DNA of 64,000 nt from Pseudomonas sp. ML96 (GTDB lineage Bacteria; Pseudomonadota; Gammaproteobacteria; Pseudomonadales; Pseudomonadaceae): the NCBI RefSeq assembly GCF_000761545.1, contig NZ_JPMY01000010.1, positions 1-64,000 on the forward strand, in the 5' to 3' direction. Below the pieces are notes generated by a model. The model searched no databases and was not told the origin of the DNA. It worked only from the letters and a program-made list of their open reading frames with translations. A program made the translations under genes and the position numbers. This document shows positions 51,469 through 63,276 of the stretch, in pieces; position 1 is the stretch's first letter; every line of letters starts with the position of its first letter.

Positions 51469-52461
51469 ATGAAAACAACAAGAACTGTGCTGAAAATCCT
51501 GCTGGTGCTGGCCCTGATCCTGACCGGCCTGTATGGCTATTTCCTCTACGCGCCGAAACCGGCTGAACCCAGCCTGAGCGCCAGCCTGCAACAGGGCAGC
51601 CTCGAAGTCGGTGGCCGCGCGCGCGACTACGCCTACTACATTCCTGCCAAGCTGCCGGCCAATGCGCCGCTGCTGTTCGTCCTGCACGGCTCGCTGCAGA
51701 CCATCGACGATATCCGCACCTTCAGCGCCTACGAGTTCGAACGCCTGGCCGACGAACACGGCTTCATCGTCGTCTACCCACAGGGCTACGAACGCAACTG
51801 GAACGACTGCCGCAGCACCGCCGACTACCCGGCGCGCCGGCAGAACATCGACGACGTCGGCCTGATCGCCGCGCTGATCCAGCGCTTCGCCACCCTGCAC
51901 GGCGCCGACCCTCGCCGCGCCTTCCTCGCCGGCTACTCCAACGGCGGCCACCTGGGTCTGCGCATCGCCCTGCAACGCCCGCAGCTGCTGGCCGGCGTCG
52001 CCGCCGTGGCGGCCAACCTGCCGACGCCCGACAACCTCGCCTGCCGCCCGGTGGCCGGCGCCACGCCGGTGCTGTTCATGAACGGCACCCGTGACCCGAT
52101 CAACCCCTACAACGGCGGCCGCGTCACCCTGTTCGGCTTCGGCGACCGCGGCACCGTGCATTCGTCCTACGAGTCGGCGCTGTACTTCGCCGAACGCGCC
52201 GGCTTCGCCGCCGCCGACATGCACCGCGAGCAGGCCTGGAGCGATGCCAGCAAGCCGGCGCAACGCGTCGAGTTCGACCACTGGCACGCCGATGGCCGTG
52301 CCGAGGTCGCCCTGTTCGCCGTGATCGGCGGCGGCCACCTGCTGCCCCAGGCCGGCTTCCGCGCGCCGCGCCTGCTCGGCCCCACCCTTTCCGGTTTCGA
52401 CGGCCCACGGGCCATCTGGGACTTCTTCGCCCGCCAGCAGCCCGTGCCGGCGCAGCCCTGA
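51469..52461 (+). CDS. Esterase of the polyhydroxybutyrate depolymerase/LpqC family
   Basis: The 330-residue protein has an N-terminal membrane anchor or signal peptide (residues 5-27) and an alpha/beta hydrolase: LFVLHGSLQTIDD, FIVVYPQGYERNWND, the nucleophile elbow GYSNGGHLGL, Asp in NGTRDPINPY and His in GGGHLLPQ. Typical members release phenolic or polyhydroxyalkanoate-type acids outside the cytoplasm. ATG 51469 gives the signal sequence directly after a weak ribosome binding site. Confidence 0.85.
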   Translation: MKTTRTVLKILLVLALILTGLYGYFLYAPKPAEPSLSASLQQGSLEVGGRARDYAYYIPAKLPANAPLLFVLHGSLQTIDDIRTFSAYEFERLADEHGFIVVYPQGYERNWNDCRSTADYPARRQNIDDVGLIAALIQRFATLHGADPRRAFLAGYSNGGHLGLRIALQRPQLLAGVAAVAANLPTPDNLACRPVAGATPVLFMNGTRDPINPYNGGRVTLFGFGDRGTVHSSYESALYFAERAGFAAADMHREQAWSDASKPAQRVEFDHWHADGRAEVALFAVIGGGHLLPQAGFRAPRLLGPTLSGFDGPRAIWDFFARQQPVPAQP

Positions 52462-52478
52462 CCTTCGGAGGATTCGTC

Positions 52479-53642
52479 ATGCAACCCTTCAGCTTCGCCA
52501 CCACCGCGCAGATCCTCTGCGAATCCGGCTCCAGCGTGCGCCTCGCCAGCCTGTGCCAGGAGCGCGGCGCCCAGCGCGTGATGCTGGTCACCGACCCCGG
52601 CATCACCCGCTTCGGCCTGCTCAACGGCGTGCTGCCCGGCTTCGCCCAGGCCGGCGTGGCCGTGGAAGTGTTCGACCAGGTGATCGCCGACCCGCCCGAG
52701 GCCATCGTGCTCAACGCCGTGGAGCGCGCCCGCACCCTCGGCGCCGACCTGGTGATCGGCTTCGGCGGCGGCAGTTCGATGGACGTGGCCAAGCTGGTCG
52801 CCCTGCTCGCCCATCCCAACTGCCAGCAGGCGCTGAAAGACATCTACGGCGTGGGCAACGCGCGTGGCCAGCGCCTGCCGCTGATCCAGGTGCCGACCAC
52901 CGCCGGCACCGGCTCGGAAGTAACCCAGATCGCCATCGTCACCACCGGCGAAACCACCAAGATGGGCGTGGTCTCGCCACTGCTGCTGCCGGACCTGGCG
53001 CTGCTCGATGCCGACCTGACCCTCGGCCTGCCTCCGGCGGTGACCGCCGCCACCGGCATCGACGCCATGGTCCACGCCATCGAGGCCTACACCAGCAAGA
53101 TCAAGAAGAACCCGCTGTCCGACCTGCTGGCTCGCGAGGCCCTGCGCCTGCTCGCCGCCAACCTCGACCAGGCAGTGCACAACGGGCAGAACCGCGAGGC
53201 GCGCCAGGCCATGCTGCTCGGCGCCCTGCTCGCCGGCCAGGCCTTCGCCAACGCGCCGGTGGCGGCGGTGCACGCCCTGGCCTATCCGCTGGGCGGGCAC
53301 TTCCATATTCCCCATGGCCTGTCCAACGCCCTGGTGCTGCCACAGGTGCTGCGCTTCAACGCCCCGGCCGCCATGCCGTTGTATGCCGAATTGACGCCGC
53401 TGCTGCTCGGCGAGCGCTTCCAGGGCGGCAGCACGGAACAACGTTGTGCAGCCTTTATCGACGAGCTGGCCGCGCTGAATCAACGTTGCGGCCTGCCCAG
53501 CCGCCTGCGCGATGCCGGCGTGCCGGAGGCCATGCTGAGCACCCTGGCCAGCGACGCCATGCTCCAGCAGCGCCTGTTGGTGAACAATCCGCGCGAGGTG
53601 AACGAGGCCGACGCCCTGGCCATCTACCAGGCGGCGTACTGA
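52479..53642 (+). CDS. Iron-containing alcohol dehydrogenase
   Basis: The 387-residue type III NAD(P) dehydrogenase shows GFGGGSSMDVAKLVALLA, VPTTAGTGSEVTQIAIVTT and the metal-binding region around HAIEAYTSKIKK and HALAYPLGGHFHIPHGLSNA. It starts 17 bp after the esterase stop with GGAGG before the ATG. Substrate may be a primary alcohol or 4-hydroxy acid; the sequence does not say. Confidence 0.9.
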   Translation: MQPFSFATTAQILCESGSSVRLASLCQERGAQRVMLVTDPGITRFGLLNGVLPGFAQAGVAVEVFDQVIADPPEAIVLNAVERARTLGADLVIGFGGGSSMDVAKLVALLAHPNCQQALKDIYGVGNARGQRLPLIQVPTTAGTGSEVTQIAIVTTGETTKMGVVSPLLLPDLALLDADLTLGLPPAVTAATGIDAMVHAIEAYTSKIKKNPLSDLLAREALRLLAANLDQAVHNGQNREARQAMLLGALLAGQAFANAPVAAVHALAYPLGGHFHIPHGLSNALVLPQVLRFNAPAAMPLYAELTPLLLGERFQGGSTEQRCAAFIDELAALNQRCGLPSRLRDAGVPEAMLSTLASDAMLQQRLLVNNPREVNEADALAIYQAAY

Positions 53643-53786
53643 TCACCTGCTGCCGGGTAGTTCGATAGCACGCGATCCACCCGGCGAATGCTGGAGCCGG
53701 CCAATAGGCCGCAATACAGCCGACGAATCAAAGTATCCCGCGCACCATCCAGGCCTTAGGGTGGTACGCAAGCACGAGGACCGAGC

Positions 53787-54221
<435 letters not shown>

Positions 54222-54247
54222 CACGACAACAACAGGAGCATTTCGCC

Positions 54248-55432
54248 ATGCAAGACGCCGTCATCGTTTCCACCGCCCGTACGCCCATCGCCAAGGCCTT
54301 CCGCGGTGCCTTCAACGACCTCAAGTCGCCGTCCATGAGCGCCGTGGCCATTCGCGCCGCCGTCGAGCGCGCCGGCATCGAGCCGGGCGAGATCGAGGAC
54401 CTGGTGATGGGCACCGCCATGCAGGGCGGCACCGCCGCGATCAACCTGGCGCGCCTGTCCGCCCTGGCCGCCGGCCTGCCGCTGTCGGTCAGCGGCCAGA
54501 CCATCGACCGCCAGTGCGCCTCCGGCCTGATGGCCATCTCCATCGCCGCCAAGCAGATCATGGTCGACGGCATGGCCGTCACCGTCGGTGCCGGCCAGGA
54601 GCAGATCAGCCTGGTACAGAACACCCACATGAAATGGTCCGGCGCCGACTACGACCCGGCCGTGGTGAAGATGGCCGAGCATGCCTACATGCCGATGCTG
54701 CAGACCGCCGAGATCGTCGCCAAGCGCTACAACATCAGCCGCGAGGCCCAGGACGAATACGGCTTCCTGTCGCAGCAGCGCACCGCCGCCGCCCAGGCCG
54801 CCGGCCTGTTCGCCAACGAGATCGTCCCGGTTACCGCACGCAAGAAACTGGTGGATAAAGAAACCGGCGCGGTCAGCTTCGAAGACGTCACCCTCAGCCT
54901 CGACGAAGGCAACCGTCCGCAGACCGTGCTCGGCGACCTGCAGAACCTCAAGCCGGTGATCGAAGGCGGCTGCATCACCGCCGGCAACGCCAGCCAGCTG
55001 TCCGACGGCGCCAGCGCCAACGTGCTGATGAGCGGCGCCCTGGCCGCCCAGCGCGGCATTCAGCCGCTGGGCCTGTACCGCGGCATCGCCGTGGCCGGCC
55101 TGGCCCCGGAAGAGATGGGCATCGGCCCGGTATTCGCCGTACCCAAACTGCTCAAGCAGCACGGCCTGAGCGTCGACGACATCGGCCTGTGGGAGCTCAA
55201 CGAAGCCTTCGCCTGCCAGGTGCTGTACAGCGCGCAGAAGCTCGGCATCGACCCGGCCAAGCTCAACGTCAACGGCGGCGCCATCGCCATCGGCCACCCC
55301 TACGGCATGAGCGGCGCGCGCATGGTCGGCCACGCCCTGCTGGAAGGTAAGCGGCGCGGCGTGAAGTACGTGGTAGTGACCATGTGCGTCGGCGGCGGCA
55401 TGGGCGCAGCCGGTCTGTTCGAAGTGCTGTAA
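54248..55432 (+). CDS. Acetyl-CoA acetyltransferase (thiolase)
   Basis: The 394-residue enzyme cleaves 3-oxoacyl-CoA. The acylated Cys is in [16 protein letters not shown] near residue 90, the second active-site motif is [16 protein letters not shown], and [13 protein letters not shown] holds the proton-transfer Cys. ATG 54248 is used because the thiolase core starts there. It ends the LysR-linked cluster. Confidence 0.94.
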   Translation: MQDAVIVSTARTPIAKAFRGAFNDLKSPSMSAVAIRAAVERAGIEPGEIEDLVMGTAMQGGTAAINLARLSALAAGLPLSVSGQTIDRQCASGLMAISIAAKQIMVDGMAVTVGAGQEQISLVQNTHMKWSGADYDPAVVKMAEHAYMPMLQTAEIVAKRYNISREAQDEYGFLSQQRTAAAQAAGLFANEIVPVTARKKLVDKETGAVSFEDVTLSLDEGNRPQTVLGDLQNLKPVIEGGCITAGNASQLSDGASANVLMSGALAAQRGIQPLGLYRGIAVAGLAPEEMGIGPVFAVPKLLKQHGLSVDDIGLWELNEAFACQVLYSAQKLGIDPAKLNVNGGAIAIGHPYGMSGARMVGHALLEGKRRGVKYVVVTMCVGGGMGAAGLFEVL

Positions 55433-55439
55433 GCCTTAC

Positions 55440-55464
55440 CCGCGGCCACGCTCAGTGGCCGCGG
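55440..55464. terminator. Strong hairpin between the thiolase and binding-protein genes
   Basis: CCGCGGCCAC (55440-55449) and GTGGCCGCGG (55455-55464) form a 10 bp stem with GCTCA as loop between convergent genes. The tail is TTCCC, so termination would be weak or rho-assisted. Confidence 0.55.
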
Positions 55465-55475
55465 TTCCCTCCTGC

Positions 55476-56318
55476 CTAGCGCTGCAGCCAGAAACGGCTG
55501 TCCGCCGCGGGCAAGCCTTCCGGCAGATCGTTGCCGAGAATCAGCAGGCGCCGCTCGTGCAGGCGACTGCGCTCCAGCTCCCTGCCGAAATGGCGGAACA
55601 GCAACTGCTGGAAGCTGCCATCGAGCTGGATCAGGCGCAGACCGTCCTCGAAGCGCTCGCGCAGCTCGACATTCTGCCGATTGAAGGCGAAGTACACCGG
55701 CAGCGGGTAGACCAGCGCCAGGGTCGGCTCGACCATCAACTGCGGGTACTGTGCCGCCGCGCCATCGAACTCCGCCCAGACTTCGTGCGGTGCCCGGTGG
55801 TAGTAGTCGAAGCGGTGGCCAGCGAGCATCGCCAGCAGGTTTTCCGGGCGCGGCGTGCCGACCACCGGCAGGCCGTTGCGGGCAAACACGGAAAAATCGC
55901 TCCACTGGCTGACGAAGCCGCCGCGCAACTGGCGCAGGTCATCCAGAGTGCGCACCTGAGCGAAACGCGGTGCGTCTTCGCGGCGAATCAGTAGCAGGCG
56001 GTAGCCGAGCATGCCGGCGTGGATGTCGAAGGGCAGCATGTCGAACTGCTGCAGGCGCTCGGCATTGGGTGGCACGTAGGCCAGGTCCACCTCGCCATCG
56101 CGCAGCTGCAGCAGGCAGCGCTCCTGCGGCGGGTCTTCGACGAGAGCAGGGGCGATATGCAGCTCACCATGGGTGACCGCCGTACGCGCCAGGATCAGGT
56201 TGGCCAGCTCGATGCGATAGGCATAGCGCCCGACATCGTGCTGGCATACGCGCAGCTCTGCAGCCTGCGCGCTGAATGCCAGCGCCAGCAGGGCCAGCGC
56301 TGCGGCGACGATGTGCAT
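55476..56318 (-). CDS. Periplasmic substrate-binding protein-like (family 3 fold)
   Basis: The 280-residue protein has a signal peptide (MHIVAAALALLALAFSAQA) and a two-lobe binding fold with LRVCQHDVGRYAYRIELANL at the start, GEVDLAYVPPNAERLQQFD and DLRQLRGGFVSQWSDF. No transporter genes are adjacent, so it may be a sensor or an orphan binding protein. It follows hemH by 1 bp in the same direction. Confidence 0.82.
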   Translation of the reverse strand: MHIVAAALALLALAFSAQAAELRVCQHDVGRYAYRIELANLILARTAVTHGELHIAPALVEDPPQERCLLQLRDGEVDLAYVPPNAERLQQFDMLPFDIHAGMLGYRLLLIRREDAPRFAQVRTLDDLRQLRGGFVSQWSDFSVFARNGLPVVGTPRPENLLAMLAGHRFDYYHRAPHEVWAEFDGAAAQYPQLMVEPTLALVYPLPVYFAFNRQNVELRERFEDGLRLIQLDGSFQQLLFRHFGRELERSRLHERRLLILGNDLPEGLPAADSRFWLQR

Positions 56319-56319
56319 T

Positions 56320-57342
56320 TCAGTTCGCCAGCGGCGCCCTCTCGCACAGCACTTTTAGCGCCTCGACCCACTGCGGGTGGTCGTTCAGGCACGGCACCAG
56401 CACCAGTTCCTCGCCGCCGGCCTCGCGGAACTGCTCCTGGCCGCGCTGACCAATCTCCTCGAGGGTCTCGATGCAGTCGGCGACGAAGGCCGGGCACATC
56501 ACCAGTAGCTTCTTCACCCCGGCCTTGCCCAGCTCGTCCAGGCGCGCCTCGGTGTAGGGCTCGATCCACTTGGCGCGGCCCAGGCGCGATTGGAACGACA
56601 CCGACCACTTGCCCGCCGGCAGCCCGGCGCGCTCGGCGAACAGCTCGGCGCTGCGCAGGCACTGGCTGCGGTAGCACACCGCCAAGGTCTCGTCGCTGAC
56701 ACCGGCGCTGCTGGTCGCGGTCAGGCTGTGATTGGGATCTTTCACCAGCTTGCGGATATGCCGCTCGGGCAGGCCGTGGAAGCTCAGCAGCAGGTGGTCG
56801 AAATCCTGCTCCAGATAGGGCTTGGCGCTGGCCACCAGGGCGTCGAGGTATTCTGGCTGGGCGAAGAACGGCGGCAGGCTGGCGAACTGCAGCGGCAGGT
56901 TCTGCTCGCGCACCACCCGGCGCACTTCTTCCAGTGCGGTGGTGGTGGTGCTGTCGGCGAACTGCGGGTAGAGCGGCGCCAGGGTCACCTTGCGCACACC
57001 CTGGGCCACCAGGCGGTTGAGCGCGCTGGCGATGGACGGCTCGCCGTAGCGCATGCCCAGTTCCACCGGGCCGTGCGGCCAGTGCGGCGCCATCGCCTCC
57101 TGCAGGCGGCGGCTGAGCACGATCAGCGGCGAGCCACCTTCCCACCAGATCGACGAGTAGGCATGCGCCGACTCGGCCGGGCGCTTGACCAGGATCAGCG
57201 ACACCAGCAGCCGGCGCAGCGGCCAGGGCAAGTCGACCACATAGGGGTCCATGAGGAACTGGTCGAGGTAGCGGCGCACATCTGCCACCGAGGTAGAGGC
57301 CGGCGAACCCAGATTGAGCAACAGCAGGGCATGATCGGTCAT
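56320..57342 (-). CDS. hemH: Ferrochelatase HemH
   Basis: The 340-residue enzyme inserts ferrous iron into protoporphyrin IX in the last step of haem synthesis. The metal-binding His lies in [15 protein letters not shown] and the Glu in the C-terminal [16 protein letters not shown] motif. Its start overlaps the TIGR01777 gene by 4 bp, an arrangement known in Pseudomonas (PA4655-PA4656). Confidence 0.96.
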   Translation of the reverse strand: MTDHALLLLNLGSPASTSVADVRRYLDQFLMDPYVVDLPWPLRRLLVSLILVKRPAESAHAYSSIWWEGGSPLIVLSRRLQEAMAPHWPHGPVELGMRYGEPSIASALNRLVAQGVRKVTLAPLYPQFADSTTTTALEEVRRVVREQNLPLQFASLPPFFAQPEYLDALVASAKPYLEQDFDHLLLSFHGLPERHIRKLVKDPNHSLTATSSAGVSDETLAVCYRSQCLRSAELFAERAGLPAGKWSVSFQSRLGRAKWIEPYTEARLDELGKAGVKKLLVMCPAFVADCIETLEEIGQRGQEQFREAGGEELVLVPCLNDHPQWVEALKVLCERAPLAN

Positions 57343-58244
57343 GCGGTGTCCTTGAGCAGGTCGGCCAGGGCCGAGTCGAGATCGGTGAAACGAAATTCGT
57401 AGCCGGCGGCCAGAGCCCGCTGCGGCAGGGCCTTCTGCCCGCCGAGCAAGAGCCCGGACAGCTCGCCCAGGCCCAGCTTGAGCAACGGCCCGGGCAGCGG
57501 CAACAGCGCCGGGCGCTGCAGCACGCGACCGAGGGAGCGGGCAAACGCCTTGTTCCTGGCCGGCTGCGGCGCGCAGGCATTATAGGGACCGTGGGCGTCT
57601 TCCCGCTGCAAGAGAAAATCGATCAGGCCGATTTCATCGCGCAGGTGAATCCACGGCATCCATTGCCGACCGTTGCCGATCGGCCCACCCAGGCCCAGGC
57701 GGAACGGTAACAACAGGCGCTGGAGAAAGCCGCCGTCGCCAGCCAGGACCAGCCCGGTGCGCAACAGGACCACACGCAGGCCCAGCTCCTCGGCGCGCAG
57801 CGCGGTCTCTTCCCAAGCGCCGCACAGCTGGGCGGCGAAGTCCTCGATCACCGGCGGGCTGTCCTCGTGCAGCTCACGCTCGCCGCCGTCGCCATACCAG
57901 CCTACGGCGGAACCGTTGATCAGTACCTGCGGCCGCTGGTCGCGGCTGGCCAGCCAGGCCAGCAACTGCTCGGTGAGGCCGATGCGGCTGGCCCACAGCA
58001 GCGCCTTGCGCTTGTGCGTCCAGGGCCGGTCGGCGATGGGCGCGCCGGCCAGGTTGATCAGCGCATCCAGCGGGCCGTCGCCATACTCCTCGAGGCGGCC
58101 GATGCCGCGCACCGCAGTGCCACACAGCTCGGCGACGCGCTGCGGCGTGCGGCTCCACACGGTCAGCTGATGGCCCTTGGGCAACCAGTGTTGGCACAGG
58201 GCCCGGCCGATCAGACCTGTACCGCCAGTCAGCAAAATGTGCAT
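57339..58244 (-). CDS. TIGR01777 family epimerase-like protein
   Basis: The 301-residue protein belongs to the extended short-chain dehydrogenase group: NAD(P)-binding [17 protein letters not shown] at the N-terminus, [16 protein letters not shown] in the centre and a C-terminal DUF1731 domain ([22 protein letters not shown]). Function of this family, related to SulA/YfcH, is uncertain. It is first in the run with hemH and the binding protein. Confidence 0.88.
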   Translation of the reverse strand: MHILLTGGTGLIGRALCQHWLPKGHQLTVWSRTPQRVAELCGTAVRGIGRLEEYGDGPLDALINLAGAPIADRPWTHKRKALLWASRIGLTEQLLAWLASRDQRPQVLINGSAVGWYGDGGERELHEDSPPVIEDFAAQLCGAWEETALRAEELGLRVVLLRTGLVLAGDGGFLQRLLLPFRLGLGGPIGNGRQWMPWIHLRDEIGLIDFLLQREDAHGPYNACAPQPARNKAFARSLGRVLQRPALLPLPGPLLKLGLGELSGLLLGGQKALPQRALAAGYEFRFTDLDSALADLLKDTA

Positions 58245-58291
58245 GGCATCCTCCTCGCATGGCGTTAACCACCCGTCACCACCTAGTCTGA

Positions 58292-59658
<1,367 letters not shown>

Positions 59659-59671
59659 CGTCTGTGGGACA

Positions 59672-60676
59672 ATGCCAGCCCCGCTCGCCGAACAGCCCAT
59701 CATGCGTCAGAAAGCCCAGCCCCCCCGCCAACCCAAGGCCGTCGCCAAGGGCCAGTTGCACCCGCGCAACCGCCACCAGGGGCGCTACGACTTCCCCAAG
59801 CTGATCGCCGCCAGTCCCGAGCTGGGCCGTTTCGTCATCCTCAATCCCTACGGCAAACAGAGCATCGACTTCGCCGATCCCGAGGCGGTACGGGTGTTCA
59901 ACCGCGCGCTGCTGCGCCAGCTGTACGGCATCGCCCACTGGGACATTCCGGCCGGCTACCTGTGCCCGCCGATCCCCGGCCGCGCCGACTACCTGCACGG
60001 CCTGGCCGACCTGCTGAGCGAGACCGCCGGCGGCGAGATTCCTCGTGGCGAGCAGGTCCGCGTGCTGGACGTGGGCACCGGCGCCAACTGCATCTACCCG
60101 CTGCTCGGCCATAGCGACTATGGCTGGCGCTTCCTCGGCTCGGACATCGACCCGCAGGCCCTGGCCTCGGCCCAGTCGATCATTCAGGCCAACGGCCTGG
60201 ACGCAGCCATCGAGCTGCGCCAACAGAACGAACCCAAGCACATCTTCCTCGGCCTGCTGGGCAACGAGGAACGCTTCGCCCTGAGCCTGTGCAACCCGCC
60301 CTTCCACGCCTCGTCGGCCGAGGCCGCCAGCGGCAGCACGCGCAAGTGGAAGAACCTCGGCAAGCTTGATCCCAAGCGCAAGCTGCCCAAGCTCAACTTC
60401 GGTGGGCAGAGCAACGAGCTGTGGTGCACTGGTGGTGAGGCCGCCTTCCTGCAGCGCATGGCCCGCGAGAGCGCGGCCGTGGCCGGCCAGGTGCTGTGGT
60501 TCAGCAGCCTGGTGTCCAAGGCCGGCAACCTGCCGATCCTGCAGAAAGCGCTGCAGCAGGCCGGCGCCGTGGAAGTGCGCCAGGTGGACATGGCCCAAGG
60601 CAACAAGCAGAGCCGCTTCCTGGCCTGGACCTTCCACGACGTGAACGCCCGCCGCGCCTGGCTGCAGGCCGGCTGA
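59672..60676 (+). CDS. rlmF: 23S rRNA (adenine(1618)-N(6))-methyltransferase RlmF
   Basis: The 334-residue SAM enzyme methylates A1618 of 23S rRNA. The SAM motif is [17 protein letters not shown] and the target-base motif is [13 protein letters not shown]; a basic N-terminus with [14 protein letters not shown] precedes them. ATG 59672 has GGGA two bases upstream; ATG 59702 (324 residues) is a possible alternative. It overlaps the next gene by TGATG. Confidence 0.93.
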   Translation: MPAPLAEQPIMRQKAQPPRQPKAVAKGQLHPRNRHQGRYDFPKLIAASPELGRFVILNPYGKQSIDFADPEAVRVFNRALLRQLYGIAHWDIPAGYLCPPIPGRADYLHGLADLLSETAGGEIPRGEQVRVLDVGTGANCIYPLLGHSDYGWRFLGSDIDPQALASAQSIIQANGLDAAIELRQQNEPKHIFLGLLGNEERFALSLCNPPFHASSAEAASGSTRKWKNLGKLDPKRKLPKLNFGGQSNELWCTGGEAAFLQRMARESAAVAGQVLWFSSLVSKAGNLPILQKALQQAGAVEVRQVDMAQGNKQSRFLAWTFHDVNARRAWLQAG

Positions 60677-61260
60677 TGGCCTTCACCCTCGGCGCGCCCT
60701 GCGAGTACCGCGAGGAAATCCGCAAGAGCCGCTTCATCGCCCTGGCCGCGCCTGTCGACTCGGCGGAGCAGGCGCTGGCCTTTATCGAGCAGCACAAGGA
60801 CCTCGCCGCCTCGCACAACTGCTGGGCCTTCAAGTGCGGCCAGCAGTACCGCTTCAGCGACGATGGCGAACCCGGCGGCACCGCCGGCCGGCCGATCCTT
60901 GCCGCCATCGAGGGCCAGGACTGCGACCGCGTGGTGGTGCTGGTGATCCGCTGGTACGGCGGCATCCAGCTCGGCACCGGCGGCCTGGCCCGCGCCTATG
61001 GTGGTAGCGCGGCCAAGTGCCTGCAGAGCGGCGAGCGGGTCGAACTGGTGGCACGCGTGCAGGCGCGCTGCCATGTGCCCTTCGCCGAGCTGGCGCGGGT
61101 CAAGGCACGTCTGGGCGACTGGCAGGCGCAGCTGGAGAGCGAGAGTTTCGATGCCGAAGGTGCCGAGCTGCACCTGGCGCTGCCCAAGCAGCAGCTAGCG
61201 GTTGCCGCCGAGCAGTTGGCCAACCTGGGTCGCGGGCAGATCAGGCTGGAGTGGGACTGA
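60676..61260 (+). CDS. YigZ/IMPACT family protein
   Basis: The 194-residue protein has the UPF0029 N-terminal domain (KSRFIALAAPVDSAEQALAF, CWAFKCG, DDGEPGGTAGRPIL and RWYGGIQLGTGGLARAYG) and the C-terminal ferredoxin-like DUF1949 domain. The family is related to the IMPACT regulators of translation; the bacterial role is not defined. Translationally coupled to rlmF. Confidence 0.92.
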   Translation: MAFTLGAPCEYREEIRKSRFIALAAPVDSAEQALAFIEQHKDLAASHNCWAFKCGQQYRFSDDGEPGGTAGRPILAAIEGQDCDRVVVLVIRWYGGIQLGTGGLARAYGGSAAKCLQSGERVELVARVQARCHVPFAELARVKARLGDWQAQLESESFDAEGAELHLALPKQQLAVAAEQLANLGRGQIRLEWD

Positions 61261-61278
61261 GCCGTCTAGGTCAGGCGC

Positions 61279-61698
61279 TCACATGGCCCATTCGGTAACG
61301 ACCATATGCGTCTTCACCCGCTGCATGCCGGGGAAGCCTTCGATCACGCCACGGATCTCGGCCAGGCGCGCCATGCTCGCCGCCTCCACCTGCACCAGCA
61401 TGTCGGTCTCGCCGCTGATGCCGCAGCACTGGCGGATCTCCGGGTAGACGCGCATGCGTTCGACATAGTCCTGGCAGCGGCCGTCCTTGTAGAACAGCTC
61501 GAGGAAGGCCTTGACCCCACCAGCGCCTGGCTCGGCCACCTGGGCGTGGTAGCCGCGGATCACCCCGCCCTGCTCCAGCTGGCGGATGCGCTCGCTCACC
61601 GCCGAACGCGACAGGTTGACCTCGCGGGCGATCTGGCTGACGGAGGTGCGGGCGTCCTGGCGCAGCAGGGCGATGATCTGGCGATCGAACTTGTCCAC
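61279..61698 (-). CDS. Lrp/AsnC family transcriptional regulator
   Basis: The 139-residue protein has an N-terminal helix-turn-helix (DRQIIALLRQDARTSVSQIA, LSRSAVSERIRQLEQGGVIR) and a C-terminal RAM effector domain with GISGETDMLVQVEAASM. It is divergent from an amino-acid exporter gene across 122 bp, so it probably senses an amino acid and controls that exporter. Confidence 0.92.
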   Translation of the reverse strand: MDKFDRQIIALLRQDARTSVSQIAREVNLSRSAVSERIRQLEQGGVIRGYHAQVAEPGAGGVKAFLELFYKDGRCQDYVERMRVYPEIRQCCGISGETDMLVQVEAASMARLAEIRGVIEGFPGMQRVKTHMVVTEWAM

Positions 61699-61717
61699 GG
61701 TGGTTCTCGGCGGCAGG

Positions 61718-61745
61718 CAGTTTGACTACGGATTCCGCCAGTTTG
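61718..61745. promoter_or_regulatory. Direct repeats in the Lrp-yjeH divergent region
   Basis: CAGTTTG occurs at 61718-61724 and 61739-61745, 21 bp apart, two helical turns. This spacing suits cooperative binding by an Lrp octamer; the assignment is inference. Confidence 0.45.
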
Positions 61746-61820
61746 CCGGTGATCGGCGGCGACCTGCGGCAGAGCGGCCGCTTAACATGGCGGGATCGAA
61801 AGAAGGAGCGAGCATACATC

Positions 61821-63086
61821 ATGAGCCGGCTGAACAAGGAACTGGGGCTGCTGCAGGGCGTCGCGCTGCTGAGCACCTCGCTGCTCGGCACCGGCATCTT
61901 CGTGGTGCCGGCGCTGGCCGCCACCGCCGCCGGCCCCGCCTCGCTCTGGGCCTGGCTGATCCTGATCGCCCTGGTGCTGCCGGTGGCCTTCACCTTCGCC
62001 CAGTTGGGCAAGCGCTTCCCGCACGCCGGCGGCGCGCCGCACCTGATCGGCCGCGCCTTCGGCGGGCGCATGGAGCGGTTGATCGCCTTCCTGTTTCTCG
62101 CCGTTCTGCCGGTCGGCCTGCCCGCCGCGCTGAACATCGCCACCGGCTTCTGGCAGGCGCTACTGCCGATCGGCGCGGGTGGCGCACTGCTGATCCAGTT
62201 CGCCACCCTCGGCGCCATGCTCCTGCTCGGCCAGCGCCCGGCCCGCGCCAGCGGCATGGTGCAAGGTCTGATCGCCCTGGCGATCCTCGGCACCGTCGGC
62301 CTGATCTGGTGGGTTGGCGATCTGCCGCGCGCCAGCCAACCGCTGCTGCCGGCGATCGACGATTCCTGGCAACTGATTCCCGGAGCGCTGGGCGTGATGT
62401 TCTGGTGCTTCGTCGGCATTGAGGCCTTCACCCACCTGGGTGAGGAGTTCAAGCGTCCCGAGCGCGACTTTCCTCTGGCCCTGCTGCTCGGCGTGCTGCT
62501 GGCCGGCCTGGTGTACTGGGCCTTCTCGGTGGCGGTGCTGAGCTTCGGCGTGTACGGCGACGAGCACAGCGACGCCGCCTCGCTGCCGCGGCTAATGCAC
62601 ATGCTGCTCGGCGATGAGGCACGTGCGCTGGTCGCAGTGGTCGGCTACCTGGCCTGCTTCGCCTCGATGAACATCTACGTGCAGGGCTTCGCCCGCCTGA
62701 TCTGGAGCCTGGCCGACGAAGGCAAGCTGCCGGCTGCCCTGGCTCCGCTCAACCGCCACGGCGTACCGGCGCGCGCGCTGCTGCTGGTGGTGCTGATCTG
62801 CTGCCTGTGCGCCAGCCTCGCCAGCGTGCTACAGCTGTCGGTGGACGACCTGATCCGCTACGCCAACGGCAACTTCATCGTCGTCTACCTGCTCAGCATG
62901 GCCGCCGGCTGGGTGCTGCTGCGCGGCGTCTGGCGCTGGATCGCCGGTTTCAGCACCCTGCTCTGCGCCCTGGTGCTGCTGGCCCTCGGTGTGGAAGCGC
63001 TATACGCCCTGGGCCTGCTCGCCGGCTTCGCGGTGATCGGCTACTGGCTGGAGCGCCAGCAGCGGCCGCAGGTCTCACGCAGCTAA
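61821..63086 (+). CDS. yjeH: Amino-acid exporter, YjeH-type (APC superfamily)
   Basis: The 421-residue inner-membrane protein has about twelve membrane segments, starting LNKELGLLQGVALLSTSLLG with the GTGIFVVPAL motif of the APC superfamily and a central FWCFVGIEAFTHLGEEFKRP. E. coli YjeH exports methionine and branched-chain amino acids. GGAG precedes ATG 61821. A divergent Lrp-type gene and the repeat copy B flank it. Confidence 0.88.
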   Translation: MSRLNKELGLLQGVALLSTSLLGTGIFVVPALAATAAGPASLWAWLILIALVLPVAFTFAQLGKRFPHAGGAPHLIGRAFGGRMERLIAFLFLAVLPVGLPAALNIATGFWQALLPIGAGGALLIQFATLGAMLLLGQRPARASGMVQGLIALAILGTVGLIWWVGDLPRASQPLLPAIDDSWQLIPGALGVMFWCFVGIEAFTHLGEEFKRPERDFPLALLLGVLLAGLVYWAFSVAVLSFGVYGDEHSDAASLPRLMHMLLGDEARALVAVVGYLACFASMNIYVQGFARLIWSLADEGKLPAALAPLNRHGVPARALLLVVLICCLCASLASVLQLSVDDLIRYANGNFIVVYLLSMAAGWVLLRGVWRWIAGFSTLLCALVLLALGVEALYALGLLAGFAVIGYWLERQQRPQVSRS

Positions 63087-63227
63087 GAACCGGTTTACGA
63101 TCTCGCGAGCTAGAGATAAACGGCGGCGAAAGTGGCCGAGGAAGCGGAGTTTACGAGTGGTAAATGAGCATTCCGAGGGCGCTTTCAACTCCGTTTAGCC
63201 AACGCGCAGCAGATCGTAAACCGGTTC
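63087..63227. repeat. Structured intergenic repeat, copy B
   Basis: This 141 bp palindromic element begins at the base after the yjeH stop codon. Its ends GAACCGGTTTACGATCT and AGATCGTAAACCGGTTC pair perfectly over 17 bp. Inside, TAAACGG pairs with CCGTTTA, GAAAG with CTTTC, GGAA with TTCC and TTTAC with GTAAA around GAGTG. Blocks shared with copy A are CTCGCGAGCTAGAG, GCGGAGTTTAC, TAAATGAGCA and CGCGCAGCAGAT, while the paired stretches differ in both arms together. Confidence 0.85.
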
Positions 63228-63276
63228 TGACCGGTCAAGGGCTATCCTCTGCCTGAGATAGCCTCAAGGACCGACC

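Noticed and set aside
63087..63227. Insertion sequence remnant
   Set aside because: There is no transposase fragment and no obvious target duplication at the ends; a non-autonomous element remains possible and is covered in the findings.
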